DNA from: Alphaproteobacteria bacterium AO1-B
Lineage (GTDB): Bacteria; Pseudomonadota; Alphaproteobacteria; Rhizobiales; Stappiaceae
Direction of reading: 5' to 3'
DNA length: 64,000 nucleotides
Assembly (NCBI GenBank): GCA_001890945.1
Contig: MLAX01000001.1
Coordinates: 806,001-870,000, forward strand
The notes under the pieces were generated by a model, which was given only the letters and a program-made list of their open reading frames with translations, did not search any database and was not told the DNA's origin. Shown here in pieces: positions 47,583 through 57,469 of this stretch (within the stretch, counting starts at the first letter, position 1; the number at the start of each line of letters is the position of its first letter). The position numbers and the translations under genes are program-made.

Positions 47583-47987
47583 ATGATGGAAGACAAGTCA
47601 CATTTCCCACCGGTCAACCCGGTCACCGCCGGACTATCAGGCGCATGCCCGCGCTGCGGCCAGGGAAAATTGTTCGACGGGTTCTTGAGCGTGAAAAGGT
47701 CGTGCTCCACCTGCGGGCTCGATTACAGTTTTGCCGACAGCGGGGACGGGCCAGCCGTCTTTGTCATCATGATTGTCGGGTTCATTGTCGTCGGCTTGGT
47801 GCTTTTTGTCGAATTGTCATTTCAACCTCCCGTTTGGCTCCATCTGATCCTTTGGCTGCCCCTGACCGTAGTTCTTGCGGGTGGCATTTTGCGCCCCTTG
47901 AAAGGCTTGATGATTGCCGTGCAATACCGGCATAAGGCGGAAGAAGGCCGTCTGGACAACGACGGCGATCAAACCGACCAGTTGTAA
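47583..47987 (+). CDS. DUF983 membrane protein
   Basis: A 134-residue protein of the DUF983 family, usually found between coxC and surf1 in alphaproteobacteria. It has an N-terminal zinc-ribbon-like CPRCGQGKLF...CSTCGLDY (two CxxC pairs) and two transmembrane helices (about 59-79, FVIMIVGFIVVGLVLFV, and about 85-105). No function is established; genomic context points to oxidase assembly. ATG 47583 is used, with ATG 47586 adjacent. Confidence 0.88.
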   Translation: MMEDKSHFPPVNPVTAGLSGACPRCGQGKLFDGFLSVKRSCSTCGLDYSFADSGDGPAVFVIMIVGFIVVGLVLFVELSFQPPVWLHLILWLPLTVVLAGGILRPLKGLMIAVQYRHKAEEGRLDNDGDQTDQL

Positions 47988-48002
47988 GAAAGAAACTTGC
48001 CA

Positions 48003-48767
48003 ATGGGCCGCGCCCGTAAACTCATCATTCCTGCCGTTGCTGCTTTGATTGGATTGGCGATCCTGTTGAATCTTGGTTTCTGGCAAGTTCGGCGGTTGGC
48101 TGAAAAAGAAACGCTGATAGAACAAGTTGAAACCGGTTTGAAATCGGCCCCGGTGGCCGCGCCCGGCATAGCCGATTGGGAGGGGCTCGGTGATGAGGAC
48201 GATTACCGCCGGGTCTCGGTCACGGGCCGTTTCCTGGACCAAACCGTTTTCTACTACATTTCGCTCACCGATCCGGTCGGCACGTATGGCGGGCCGGGCG
48301 AACTCGTCTATAGTCCGTTCGAAACGGCAGAGGGATGGACGGTCTTGATCAACCGGGGTTTTTTGCCCGACGGCGTTCCGGACGATATCAAGCGTGAAGC
48401 CCTCAATCCACCACCGGGAGACCTGACGCTGGTTGGACTTTTACGGCTGAGTGAGACACCTGTCTGGACCACGCCGGCGCCGGACCTGAATGCAAAACTC
48501 TGGTTTGCCCGCGACACAGATGCCATGGCGGAGGCAATGGACGTCGACGGAAACCTTGCGCCCTACAGCATCGACCTGGAAGCCGGGCATACGCCGGAAG
48601 GTGGTCTACCGCAGGCCGGTGAAACCCTGGTGCGTTTTAAGAACGATCATTTGGGATATGCGCTGACCTGGTTTGGTCTTGCAGCAACCCTAGTTGGGGT
48701 TTTCTTGGCTTACGCGGCCGCCGTATTGTGGCCGCGTAAGCAGGAGCATTCAGCGAACGTGGATTAA
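48003..48767 (+). CDS. surf1: SURF1-family cytochrome oxidase assembly factor
   Basis: SURF1 (Shy1) helps insert heme a into CoxA. The 254-residue protein has the standard topology: TM1 at about residues 8-26, ending in the signature LNLGFWQVRRLAEKE; a periplasmic domain with VLINRGFLPDG; and TM2 near the C terminus preceded by FKNDHLGYALTWFGLA. ATG 48003 follows a TTG two codons earlier in the same frame. Its last four bases overlap the end of the convergent peroxiredoxin gene. Confidence 0.94.
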   Translation: MGRARKLIIPAVAALIGLAILLNLGFWQVRRLAEKETLIEQVETGLKSAPVAAPGIADWEGLGDEDDYRRVSVTGRFLDQTVFYYISLTDPVGTYGGPGELVYSPFETAEGWTVLINRGFLPDGVPDDIKREALNPPPGDLTLVGLLRLSETPVWTTPAPDLNAKLWFARDTDAMAEAMDVDGNLAPYSIDLEAGHTPEGGLPQAGETLVRFKNDHLGYALTWFGLAATLVGVFLAYAAAVLWPRKQEHSANVD

Positions 48768-49246
48768 AGCGCTTCCAGGATTGCTGCTGCGCCAGTCTTG
48801 GTCGCATCGCCCGGGCTGTCTTCGACGGCGATGAAGCTGACTTCACCGTCTTTTGCAATCAGAGCAAATCGCTGGGACCGCAGGTGGCCAAAGATCGGTG
48901 CCGGGCCAAGGCCCAGACCGGCTGCTTCGACAAACTCTGCCCCGGTGTCAGCGAGAAAAGTGATCGCATTGGCATTGGAGGCTTTCTGCCACGCGTCCAT
49001 GACAAACACGTCGTTGACGGAAACGACAGCAATCGCGTCCACACCTTTGGATTTTAGTGTATCGGCATGCTCGACAAAGCCGGGCAGGTGGTTCATGTGG
49101 CATGTCGGCGTGAAGGCGCCTGGAACACCAAACAGGACAACTGTTTTGCCGGACGTCAGGTCTGCTGTTGAAATTTCACCAGGACCATCGGAAGTCATGG
49201 TCTTGAATGTTGCATCCGGCAGCTTGTCGCCCACCTTGAGTGTCAT
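48764..49246 (-). CDS. Peroxiredoxin (Prx5 type)
   Basis: A 160-residue thiol peroxidase reducing H2O2 and alkyl peroxides. The peroxidatic site is in VPGAFTPTCHMNHLPGF (Pro, Thr and Cys of PxxxTxxC), and ARG-site-like RSQRFALI follows. Prx5/atypical 2-Cys members usually use glutaredoxin or thioredoxin; no second conserved Cys is visible here, so it may act as a 1-Cys enzyme. Convergent with surf1 with a four-base overlap. Confidence 0.93.
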   Translation of the reverse strand: MTLKVGDKLPDATFKTMTSDGPGEISTADLTSGKTVVLFGVPGAFTPTCHMNHLPGFVEHADTLKSKGVDAIAVVSVNDVFVMDAWQKASNANAITFLADTGAEFVEAAGLGLGPAPIFGHLRSQRFALIAKDGEVSFIAVEDSPGDATKTGAAAILEAL

Positions 49247-49358
49247 GTCTAAATCCCCTTGTTAAAAAACCGCTGCCATTTATTCCGCAGCCCGCTGGAG
49301 AGATAGGGCTTCCAGAGCAGACCGTCGAGGGAGAGCCGAGAAATCTTTGCGAAAGAAG

Positions 49359-50183
49359 TTAGTTCAACCAATCCGGTTGGATCGGCGCGAGGTGTTCCAG
49401 CGCGTTTTCGCCGTCGGACAGAACCAGGCGCAGGCTCGTATCGGAAGCGGTTGTTTTCAGGCCCTTTGTCGACAAGTGCCAAACTGGATTGCCTGTTTCA
49501 CCTTCGGCCAGTTTCGGCAGAGCGATGTAAGAGCCTTCAGGCCCCGCGGCAAAAAGATCCGGAGTGCCCACTGATCCGGTTTCAGCTTCAATCCTCAAAC
49601 GCTTGCCATCGCTTTCAACCAGCGTGACAGAGACAATATTCAGCCCGCCAGTTGGGGCGATGCCGGGGACGGCCTGCAAATCGCGTTTGATCAGTTTCGC
49701 TGAGAGGCTGTCCGGGCGGGCATCCGGGTCAAGTTGAAGGGACAAAGTGGCTTCGCCCGGCACGCAAATGTCCTTGCAAACGCCAAAAAACAGCTCCAGC
49801 GAAATCTGCGCAGGCTTGGAGGTATCTTCCGGCGAGATCTTTAGCGGTAGGATAATGCCGTCGTGGTAGACGATGGAGTCTGAGAACCCATCGCTGTATC
49901 GCTCCGGAACCGGGTAGAGAACTTCTTTGTCCTGTATGTTGGACGTGTTCGTCCAGTTGATTTGCGGCGGTATGCCAGCTTCGCCCGGATAGCGCCAATA
50001 GGTGTGCCAGCCTGGTTCCAGTTGAAACTCCAGTCCCGCCCAGTAAATGCCGTTTTCAGGTGGTCCTGCCGTGATCAACCGAACGGCACCACCTTTGACG
50101 GTGACCCATTCACTGGCCGCAGCAAAAGCTGCGGATGGGAGTGTGATTGCCAAAAAAAAGAGGAGTGCCAGTGCAGATTTCAT
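49359..50183 (-). CDS. Periplasmic DsbD N-terminal-domain protein
   Basis: A 274-residue exported protein (signal MKSALALLFFLAITLPSAAFA) related to the N-terminal alpha domain of DsbD. Seen: LEFQLEPGWHTYWRYPGEAG, ILPLKISPE and the two-cysteine motif FFGVCKDICVPGEA, matching the DsbD-alpha FGVCxxxC(V)P block. It lacks the membrane and C-terminal thioredoxin domains, so it is a stand-alone periplasmic unit that presumably takes electrons from another thiol-redox protein. Divergent from yqgE, an arrangement I recall from other Rhizobiales. Confidence 0.85.
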   Translation of the reverse strand: MKSALALLFFLAITLPSAAFAAASEWVTVKGGAVRLITAGPPENGIYWAGLEFQLEPGWHTYWRYPGEAGIPPQINWTNTSNIQDKEVLYPVPERYSDGFSDSIVYHDGIILPLKISPEDTSKPAQISLELFFGVCKDICVPGEATLSLQLDPDARPDSLSAKLIKRDLQAVPGIAPTGGLNIVSVTLVESDGKRLRIEAETGSVGTPDLFAAGPEGSYIALPKLAEGETGNPVWHLSTKGLKTTASDTSLRLVLSDGENALEHLAPIQPDWLN

Positions 50184-50356
50184 GGACTAACAGCTACACC
50201 AAAGCAGACGGCGCGTCAGCATCGCACAACGCTCGAATGGTCATATCCTCGTGACGCGATTGTGAGCATGCGACTCAATCAGTCATTAACATGAAGTCCT
50301 ATTGGGGCTATGCTGAGGAACGAAGGCGGTGGGCGTTGAACAGTAACGAGGTGCGT

Positions 50357-50953
50357 ATGTCCGAAATCGGAGCAGCAGACACCCTGGAGGGTCAATTCCT
50401 GATCGCCATGCCCAGCATGGCGGACAGCCGCTTCGAGCATTCGGTCATCTATGTGTGCTCTCACTCCGAACAAGGCGCAATGGGCCTGATCGTCAATCAG
50501 GTGGCAAAACATCTGTCTCTTGAAGAGTTGCTGATCCAGCTGGACATCGTGAATGACGATGATGCGATCCGCTTGCCACCTCAGGTCCGGGGCATGAGTG
50601 TTCATAAGGGCGGACCGGTTGAGGTTGAGCGTGGCTTCGTCCTGCACAGCGATGATTTCCAGCTCAATCAATCGACCCTTGCGATCGACAATGGGATCTG
50701 CCTGACAGCGACGCTGGAGATTTTGAGAGCCTTGGCCGAAGGCACAGGGCCGCGGCAAGCCATGCTGGCGCTCGGTTATGCCGGCTGGGCCCCCGGTCAG
50801 TTGGAAAATGAAATCCAGTCAAATGGGTGGCTAACTGCCCCGGCGGATCGGGACATCCTGTTTGATGCGAATTCGGAACAAAAATGGCACCGGGCCCTCG
50901 GCAGTCTCGGGATTGATCCAGCCATGTTGTTTTCAGACGCCGGACACGCCTAA
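50357..50953 (+). CDS. YqgE/AlgH family protein
   Basis: A 198-residue soluble protein of the UPF0301 (YqgE/AlgH) family. Conserved blocks: [59 protein letters not shown] and [23 protein letters not shown] role is not firmly established; AlgH was first linked to alginate regulation in Pseudomonas. ATG 50357 with GAGGT upstream is preferred over a 22-codon longer frame starting at 50291. Confidence 0.93.
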   Translation: MSEIGAADTLEGQFLIAMPSMADSRFEHSVIYVCSHSEQGAMGLIVNQVAKHLSLEELLIQLDIVNDDDAIRLPPQVRGMSVHKGGPVEVERGFVLHSDDFQLNQSTLAIDNGICLTATLEILRALAEGTGPRQAMLALGYAGWAPGQLENEIQSNGWLTAPADRDILFDANSEQKWHRALGSLGIDPAMLFSDAGHA

Positions 50954-51156
50954 GGCGTCACCGGTCAGCAGGATTGCCGGAAATCGGACACTTTTTTACC
51001 GACCTGTGGCTTGCGTCAGATTAGGATGGCGCGTAAGTCGCTAGACTGGCTTGCTTTGTTCCAAAGTTGACAAAATTCGGGTAGGGTTGAGGCTTACGGT
51101 CAGTGAAGGGCTCTAATGCCTCTAACTCGGCTGGAAACACTAGAGGAAGTGACGCG

Positions 51157-52563
51157 GTGAAATACAGCAGTACGCGCGGTGATGCACCTGTATTGGAGTT
51201 TTCGGACGTTTTGCTCCAGGGACTTGCCCGCGATGGCGGTCTTTATCTTCCAGAAATATGGCCGCAGTTCGATCCTGAGACCATCGCTTCTTTCGCTGGA
51301 AAATCCTATGAGGATGTCGCGTTTGCGGTGATCAGCCCGTTTGTTGACGGGGCCATCCCGGATGCGGACCTGAAGTCCATGATTGCGGAATCCTATTCTG
51401 GTTTCCGGCACCCGGCGGTCACGCCCTTGGTTCAGACTGGCTCCAACACATTTATCCTTGAGCTTTTCCATGGTCCGACCCTGGCGTTCAAGGATGTCGC
51501 CATGCAGCTGCTTGGCCGGATGATGGATTATGTGCTGACGAAGCGGGGCTTGCGCGCAACCATCGTCGGGGCTACCTCGGGTGACACCGGCGGGGCGGCC
51601 ATCGAAGCCTTCCGCGGCCGGGACCGGACAGACATTTTCATCCTCTTCCCGGATGGCCGGGTGTCAAACGTTCAGCGCCGTCAGATGACAACGCCGACTG
51701 AAGCGAACGTTCACGCCTTGGCCTTGACCGGCAACTTTGATGACTGCCAGGCAATCGTCAAAGGCATGTTCAACCATTTCAATTTCCGCGACCGAGTGGC
51801 CCTGTCCGGGGTCAATTCGATCAACTGGGCGCGGATTTTGGCTCAGATCGTCTACTACTTCGTGGCTGGTGCCGCACTGGGCGCACCGCATCGTAAAGTG
51901 TCCTTCACCGTTCCGACCGGCAACTTCGGGGACATCTTCGCCGGCTATGCCGCCATGAAAATGGGCCTGCCGGTCGACAAGCTGGTGGTGGCAACCAACG
52001 TCAACGACATCCTGGCCCGCACGCTTGAAACCGGCCGGTATGAGAAAAAGGGTGTTCACCCGACGATTTCTCCGTCGATGGACATCCAGGTGTCGTCCAA
52101 CTTTGAGCGTCTGCTCTCAGAGGTGCACGGACGAGATGGTGATGTAGTACGCCGGATGATGAACCAGCTGAACCAGTCCGGCAGCTTTACGATCGAAGAC
52201 GGGCCTCTCGCTGAGATGCGTCAGCATTTCGCCGCCGGCCGGTGTGATGAAGAGGCAACCTCGGCAACCATTGCTGAACTCTGGGAAGAGGCGGGTTATC
52301 TGCTTGATCCACACACGGCAATCGGCGTGCATGTTGCCAAAGCGCACTCGAGCGGTGAAACGCCGATGGTTGTCTTGGGCACCGCCCATCCGGCCAAGTT
52401 CCCGGATGCTGTCGAAGCAGCAAGCGGTGTCCGTCCGGATCTTCCGGAAAATCTGAAAGACATGATGTTTGCCGAGGAGCGCCAGCAGGTTCTGGCGGCC
52501 GAGCAGGGCGCGGTCGAACAATATATTGAAAAACACGCCCGTGCCGTGGGGGCAGGGGTGTAA
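51157..52563 (+). CDS. thrC: Threonine synthase
   Basis: PLP-dependent conversion of O-phosphohomoserine to threonine. The 468-residue protein starts at a GTG (51157), giving MKYSSTRGDAPVLEFSDVLL as in other ThrC, with AGAGGAAG upstream; the 18-codon longer ATG frame is not used. The PLP lysine is in GPTLAFKDVAMQL, followed by GATSGDTGGAAIEAF, TNVNDILAR and PSMDIQVSSNFERL. It lies 4 bp before the M16 peptidase start, so the two are co-transcribed. thrB, the preceding enzyme, is on the other strand at 58.9-59.8 kb. Confidence 0.97.
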   Translation: MKYSSTRGDAPVLEFSDVLLQGLARDGGLYLPEIWPQFDPETIASFAGKSYEDVAFAVISPFVDGAIPDADLKSMIAESYSGFRHPAVTPLVQTGSNTFILELFHGPTLAFKDVAMQLLGRMMDYVLTKRGLRATIVGATSGDTGGAAIEAFRGRDRTDIFILFPDGRVSNVQRRQMTTPTEANVHALALTGNFDDCQAIVKGMFNHFNFRDRVALSGVNSINWARILAQIVYYFVAGAALGAPHRKVSFTVPTGNFGDIFAGYAAMKMGLPVDKLVVATNVNDILARTLETGRYEKKGVHPTISPSMDIQVSSNFERLLSEVHGRDGDVVRRMMNQLNQSGSFTIEDGPLAEMRQHFAAGRCDEEATSATIAELWEEAGYLLDPHTAIGVHVAKAHSSGETPMVVLGTAHPAKFPDAVEAASGVRPDLPENLKDMMFAEERQQVLAAEQGAVEQYIEKHARAVGAGV

Positions 52564-52567
52564 CTGA

Positions 52568-53857
52568 ATGAAAGTAGAAACAACAGTTCTCGAAAATGGC
52601 CTAACCGTCGTCACCGACCAAATGCCGCACCTGAAGACGGCAGCACTTGGTGTGTGGGTCCGCACCGGATCACGAGCGGAAAACGCGGATCAAAACGGCA
52701 TTACGCATCTTCTTGAACACATGGCGTTCAAGGGAACGAAGAGCCGGTCGGCACGCGGAATTGCGGAAGAAATCGAGGCTGTTGGCGGCGAACTGAACGC
52801 GTCTACGAGCATTGAACACACAAACTACTATGCGCGGATCCTGGCGGAAGACCTTCCGCTTGCCGTCGATATATTGGCGGACATTCTGCAGAACTCGACC
52901 TTTGAGGCCGAAGAGCTCGTGCGCGAGCAACACGTGATCCTGCAGGAGATCGGTGCATCCAACGATGCTCCTGAAGACCAGGCATTTGATTTGTTCCAGG
53001 CGACAGCTTGGCCGGAACAGGCAATTGGCCGTCCGATCCTGGGCACACCGGAAACCGTGCAAGGCTTCGGCCGCGACAGTCTCAACGACTATTTGACAAG
53101 CCGCTACCGGGCACCGGACATGGTGCTGTCGGCTGCCGGCGCGGTGGACCATGATGAGCTTGTTTCACTCGCGCGCCAAAAGTTTGGCGCCATCAACAGC
53201 GAACCGGCCGCCCCGGATCCTGATGCCCGCTATTCAGGTGGTGAGAAGCTGCTCAACAAGGACCTGATGGAAGCGCAGGTCCTGATCGGCTTTGAGGGCC
53301 GCCCGTACAAGGCCAAAGACTACTACGCCATCCAGATTCTGGCGTCCGTGCTGGGCGGGGGCATGTCGTCGCGCCTGTTCCAGGAAATTCGTGAAAAGCA
53401 TGGCCTGTGCTACGCGATTTACAGCTTTCACTGGGCGTTTTCCGACACAGGGCTCTTCGGTATTCACGCCGCAACGAGCCACGAGGACCTCGGCGCCTTG
53501 ATGCCGATGATTGCAGATGAGCTGGTGTCTGCCGCCCATACGATCACCGAGGACGAAGTGGCGCGCTCCCGGGCGCAGATCCGTGCCGGTTTGATGATGG
53601 CTCTGGAGAGCCCGGCGGCCCGGGCTGGTCAGATTGCCCGCCAGATCCTGGTGCATGGCCGGGTCCTTGCTCCGGATGAGATCTCGGCCAAGATTGAGGC
53701 TGTCACCGCAGTAGACATTCGGGAGGCAGCTTACAACACCTTCGTCGGCACAACGCCGACACTGACGGCAATCGGCCCGATCAACGGCATTATGACTGCC
53801 GATGAGCTGGCGGCGCGGCTTCAGCAGGCGCCGGTCCGGCAGGCTGCATCAATGTAA
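52568..53857 (+). CDS. M16 (insulinase family) zinc peptidase, processing-protease-like
   Basis: A 429-residue peptidase similar to the beta subunit of mitochondrial processing peptidase. The inverted zinc motif HLLEHMAFKGT (HxxEH at residues 47-51) is intact, with the downstream Glu in the FEAEELVREQHVILQEI region. The C-terminal M16 domain contains LGGGMSSRLFQEIREKHGLCYAIYS. It is probably cytoplasmic, since no signal peptide is seen. The thrC-M16-GNAT-EAL order is familiar in Rhizobiales. The next gene begins 17 bp after the stop. Confidence 0.94.
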   Translation: MKVETTVLENGLTVVTDQMPHLKTAALGVWVRTGSRAENADQNGITHLLEHMAFKGTKSRSARGIAEEIEAVGGELNASTSIEHTNYYARILAEDLPLAVDILADILQNSTFEAEELVREQHVILQEIGASNDAPEDQAFDLFQATAWPEQAIGRPILGTPETVQGFGRDSLNDYLTSRYRAPDMVLSAAGAVDHDELVSLARQKFGAINSEPAAPDPDARYSGGEKLLNKDLMEAQVLIGFEGRPYKAKDYYAIQILASVLGGGMSSRLFQEIREKHGLCYAIYSFHWAFSDTGLFGIHAATSHEDLGALMPMIADELVSAAHTITEDEVARSRAQIRAGLMMALESPAARAGQIARQILVHGRVLAPDEISAKIEAVTAVDIREAAYNTFVGTTPTLTAIGPINGIMTADELAARLQQAPVRQAASM

Positions 53858-53873
53858 TAGGGCGAGGACCGGC

Positions 53874-54512
53874 ATGTCTCTCCTTCGCCCAGGTCCGCCT
53901 CCCGACGCCGAGCTTCTCATAGAAGCCGGCGCGCATTATCTGCGCCCCCCGATCATGAGCGACTTCAAGGCCTGGAGCTTGCTTCGCAGCGATAGCCGGG
54001 CCTTTTTGACGCCTTGGGAACCGTTGTGGCCGTCTGATGATCTGTCCAAATCCGGTTTCCGCCGCCGCCTGCGCCGCTACGCGCGCGATCGCAAGGAAGG
54101 GCGCAGCCTGACCTTCCTCCTTTTCAACGCGCGCAATGACGATTTGCTGGGTGGACTGACGCTCAGCAACATCCGGCGCGGGGTCAGCCAGTCGGCAACG
54201 CTTGGCTACTGGATGGGGGAGCGTCACGCGGGCAAAGGGCACATGTCGGCCGCCGTCGCCATGTTCTTGCCGTTTTGTTTCGACGTTCTGAACCTTCATC
54301 GGATTGAGGCTGCCTGCATTCCAACCAACACCCCGTCCATCCGTCTTTTGGAAAAGGCGGGCTTCAACCGGGAAGGATATGCACGTAACTATCTGTTAAT
54401 AAACGGAACTTGGCAGGACCATCTTTTGCTCTCCTGTTTGGCGGAAGACCACGCGGCGCGTTCGGATGCGGTGTCTCCGCTCGTCGAAGGAATTTTGAAA
54501 GACTTCTTGTGA
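53874..54512 (+). CDS. GNAT-family acetyltransferase, RimJ-like
   Basis: A 212-residue protein related to RimJ/RimL ribosomal-protein N-terminal acetyltransferases. Features: LTLSNIRRGVSQSATLGYWMGERHAGKGHMSAAV (strand pair, then the acetyl-CoA motif RxxGKG/HMSAA), LNLHRIEAACIPTNTPSIRLLEKAGF and EGYARNYLLINGTWQDHLL. ATG 53874 with GGCGAGGA upstream is chosen. The EAL gene starts one base after its stop, so they are tightly linked. Confidence 0.9.
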   Translation: MSLLRPGPPPDAELLIEAGAHYLRPPIMSDFKAWSLLRSDSRAFLTPWEPLWPSDDLSKSGFRRRLRRYARDRKEGRSLTFLLFNARNDDLLGGLTLSNIRRGVSQSATLGYWMGERHAGKGHMSAAVAMFLPFCFDVLNLHRIEAACIPTNTPSIRLLEKAGFNREGYARNYLLINGTWQDHLLLSCLAEDHAARSDAVSPLVEGILKDFL

Positions 54513-54513
54513 C

Positions 54514-57456
54514 ATGTGCTCCAAACCGGTAGTTCTTCGCCCCATGTCGATTTCTGTGCCGGTCCATATTTTCAATCTGATCCGAAGCGCCATTTTAGTG
54601 GCTGCCGCAATGATGCTTTTCGTTGCGCCGCAGGCCGCCCGTGCGCTCGAGCCGATTTCGGTGCCCTTGGATATTGAGGCGCTGGACATCACCAATGCGA
54701 TTGATATGCACAGGGACGCCGGAACCCGTTTGCAGGTGTCAACCGCGCCGGGTGCGGACGGGATTGTCCGGCGGATCGAAGTGCCCTCGCGCAGCGGGGA
54801 AAACACCAACTGGGCTGTCTTTGCGCTTGCCAACACCAGCGATGAACAGGTCGACCGCCTGATCGTTGCGCCAAACTACAAGTTTGTGGGGTCTGATCTG
54901 TTCTGGCCGGATCTCGGATCCTCTCGGATTGCAAGCATTACCCCGAGCCAGGGGATCGCGCCGTCTCGCCAAAAGAGCCTCGAAGCCGATGTCTTTCTGG
55001 TCACTTTGGACCCCGGTTCTGTCGTCACCTTCGTGGCTGAACTGACAACGCCTAACTTGCCGGAAATCCGGGTTTGGGAACCGGATGTCTACAAGGAAAC
55101 GGTCAACGCCTATTCATTGTATCGCGGCATCATTCTTGGTATTTCGGGCCTGCTCGCACTGTTCCTGACGATCTTGTTCGTGGTCAAGGGCACGGTCATG
55201 TTCCCGGCGACGGCGGCTCTGGCGTGGTCGGTCCTCGCTTATCTCTGCATTGATTTCGGCTTCTGGGGCATGGTCTTCAAGCTGGAAGGCGGGAGCAGCC
55301 AGCTGGCCCGGGCCTCTGCGGAAGTCATGCTGGCCGCCAGCCTGATCATCTTTCTCTATGCCTATTTGAACCTGAACCGCTGGAACATTCACTATTCCCA
55401 TCTGGCACTGACGACCCTGATCCTTCTATTGGGGCTGCTTGGTGTTGCGGTGTGGGATCCGTCGATTGCAGCCGGTATTGCCCGTCTGTCTCTGGGTATC
55501 ATCGGCATCCTGGGGTTCGTCACAATCGCTGTGCTGGCGTATCAACACTATGATCGGGCGATCCTGTTGATCCCGACGTGGTGTTTGCTGATTGCCTGGC
55601 TGATTGGTGCGGCCATGACGGTGACAGGCCGTCTGTCGAACGACATCGTCCAGCCGGCGCTGGGTGGTGGACTGGTTCTGATTGTTCTGCTGATCGGTTT
55701 CACGGTGATGCAGCATGCCTTTGCCGGTGGTGCAATCGCCCAAGGGCTCATCTCTGATGTCGAGCGCAAGGCGCTGGCACTCACCGGTGCTGGAGACATC
55801 ATCTGGGATTGGGACATCGACCGTGACAAGATCTACACGGGCAACGAAGTCGAAGATCTTTTGAATCTTAAGCACGGCACCTTGGAAGGGCCTGCGCGCG
55901 ATTGGCTGGAGATCTTGCACCCACAAGACAGGGACAGGTTCCGGGCAACGCTCGATGCAGTGATTGATCAGCGCCGAGGCAAGATCCAGCAGACATTTCG
56001 TCTGCGCTCTGAGGACGGTCATTTCCGGTGGTTCCGCCTGCGCGCCCGGCCGATCGTGGGCGCCGACGGGGAAGTTATCCGCTGTGTCGGCACGATGCTC
56101 GATGTTACCGAAGAGCGTACCGCCGAAGAACGCTTGTTGCATGATGCTGTCCACGACAATCTGACCGGCCTTCCAAACCGGGAATTGTTCGTTGACCGCT
56201 TGCACACCAGCGTGGTGCGGGCTCAGGCGGAAGAGACAACCAAGCCGACCGTGCTTGTCATCAATCTGGACCGCTTCAAGCAGGTCAATGACAGCATCGG
56301 CCTGTCCGCCGGCGACAGCATTTTGTTGACCGTCGCACGGCGGTTGGGCCGCTTGATCGGCCAGCAGGATACGTTGGGACGCCTGTCCAGCGACCAGTAC
56401 GGACTTGTGCTCCTGTCAGAGAATGAGCCGGACCGGATCGTTGCCTTGGCCGATGCGTTGCGCAAGGCCGTGCGCGCGCCCATCACATTCAGCGACCGCG
56501 AAATCTTCCTGACCTGCTCTGTTGGCATCTCCTTCTTTGAAGGCGGCAAGCAGGCGGTTGAGGACATGCTGACCAACGCCGAAATCGCTTTGAATCACGC
56601 CAAGCGCCTTGGGGGTGACCGCCAGGAAGTATACCGGCCGATCCTGCGTCCCCTCGGCAAGAACATTGTCGACCTGGAAGCAGACCTGCGCGAAGCCATT
56701 AAAAAGGAGACGCTTGGTGTCTTCTTCCAACCGATCATACGGCTGGAAGATCAGGCGATTGCCGGATTTGAGGTGCTGGCGCGCTGGAACCATCCGAAGC
56801 GTGGCAAGATTTCACCAGCCGAGTTTATTCCAATTGCCGAGCAATCGGGTCTGATCAACGATCTTGGCATGTATATGCTCGACAAGGGCGCCAGTCAGCT
56901 GGCGTTCTGGCAGCGCGAGTTTCCGATGCCGCGGCCTTTGTTCGCGTCCGTCAATCTGTCATCCCGCCAGCTTTTGAAGCAGGATCTGATCAATGATGTG
57001 AAGGCAATTCTGTCCCGGAACTCGCTGGAGGTCGGGACGCTGAAGCTGGAGCTGACAGAATCGCTCGTCATGTCCAACCCGGAGTATTCGGCAAAGGTTC
57101 TGGAGCGGTTGCGCAGCCTGGGTGCCGGCCTGTCCCTGGACGATTTTGGAACGGGCCACTCATCGCTGTCCTATCTGCAGCGGTTCCCGTTCGACACGAT
57201 CAAGATCGATCAGGCCTTCGTCAAACCCGATGGGTCTGCCGCGCGCCCGGTATTGTTGCGCACCATCGTTGCCATGGGCCATGACCTTGGCATGTCCGTG
57301 GTCGCCGAGGGTGCGGAGAGCGAAAACGACGCGCTGGAGCTGTTCCAGCTCGGCTGCCAATACGCACAAGGGTTCTATTTCGGCGAAGCCGTATCAGCTG
57401 CAGAGGCCACGAAGATGCTGCGGAAGATGCCGGTGGCAGAGGCCGCTTCGGCGTAA
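54514..57456 (+). CDS. 7TM sensor with PAS, degenerate GGDEF and EAL (c-di-GMP phosphodiesterase)
   Basis: A 980-residue membrane receptor. A signal segment (LVAAAMMLFVAPQAARA) is followed by an extracytoplasmic domain (about 45-200), a 7TMR-DISM-like bundle of spans (about 205-410), a PAS domain (about 425-545, ending TMLDVTEERT), GGDEF (about 550-715) and EAL (about 725-965). The GGDEF signature is replaced by SSDQY (RLSSDQYGLVL), so cyclase activity is not expected. The EAL domain keeps EVLARW, NLSSRQL, ELTES, DDFGTGHSSL and AEGAES, so c-di-GMP hydrolysis is likely. ATG 54544 is an alternative start. Confidence 0.93.
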   Translation: MCSKPVVLRPMSISVPVHIFNLIRSAILVAAAMMLFVAPQAARALEPISVPLDIEALDITNAIDMHRDAGTRLQVSTAPGADGIVRRIEVPSRSGENTNWAVFALANTSDEQVDRLIVAPNYKFVGSDLFWPDLGSSRIASITPSQGIAPSRQKSLEADVFLVTLDPGSVVTFVAELTTPNLPEIRVWEPDVYKETVNAYSLYRGIILGISGLLALFLTILFVVKGTVMFPATAALAWSVLAYLCIDFGFWGMVFKLEGGSSQLARASAEVMLAASLIIFLYAYLNLNRWNIHYSHLALTTLILLLGLLGVAVWDPSIAAGIARLSLGIIGILGFVTIAVLAYQHYDRAILLIPTWCLLIAWLIGAAMTVTGRLSNDIVQPALGGGLVLIVLLIGFTVMQHAFAGGAIAQGLISDVERKALALTGAGDIIWDWDIDRDKIYTGNEVEDLLNLKHGTLEGPARDWLEILHPQDRDRFRATLDAVIDQRRGKIQQTFRLRSEDGHFRWFRLRARPIVGADGEVIRCVGTMLDVTEERTAEERLLHDAVHDNLTGLPNRELFVDRLHTSVVRAQAEETTKPTVLVINLDRFKQVNDSIGLSAGDSILLTVARRLGRLIGQQDTLGRLSSDQYGLVLLSENEPDRIVALADALRKAVRAPITFSDREIFLTCSVGISFFEGGKQAVEDMLTNAEIALNHAKRLGGDRQEVYRPILRPLGKNIVDLEADLREAIKKETLGVFFQPIIRLEDQAIAGFEVLARWNHPKRGKISPAEFIPIAEQSGLINDLGMYMLDKGASQLAFWQREFPMPRPLFASVNLSSRQLLKQDLINDVKAILSRNSLEVGTLKLELTESLVMSNPEYSAKVLERLRSLGAGLSLDDFGTGHSSLSYLQRFPFDTIKIDQAFVKPDGSAARPVLLRTIVAMGHDLGMSVVAEGAESENDALELFQLGCQYAQGFYFGEAVSAAEATKMLRKMPVAEAASA

Positions 57457-57469
57457 ACAGCCTCAGCCG

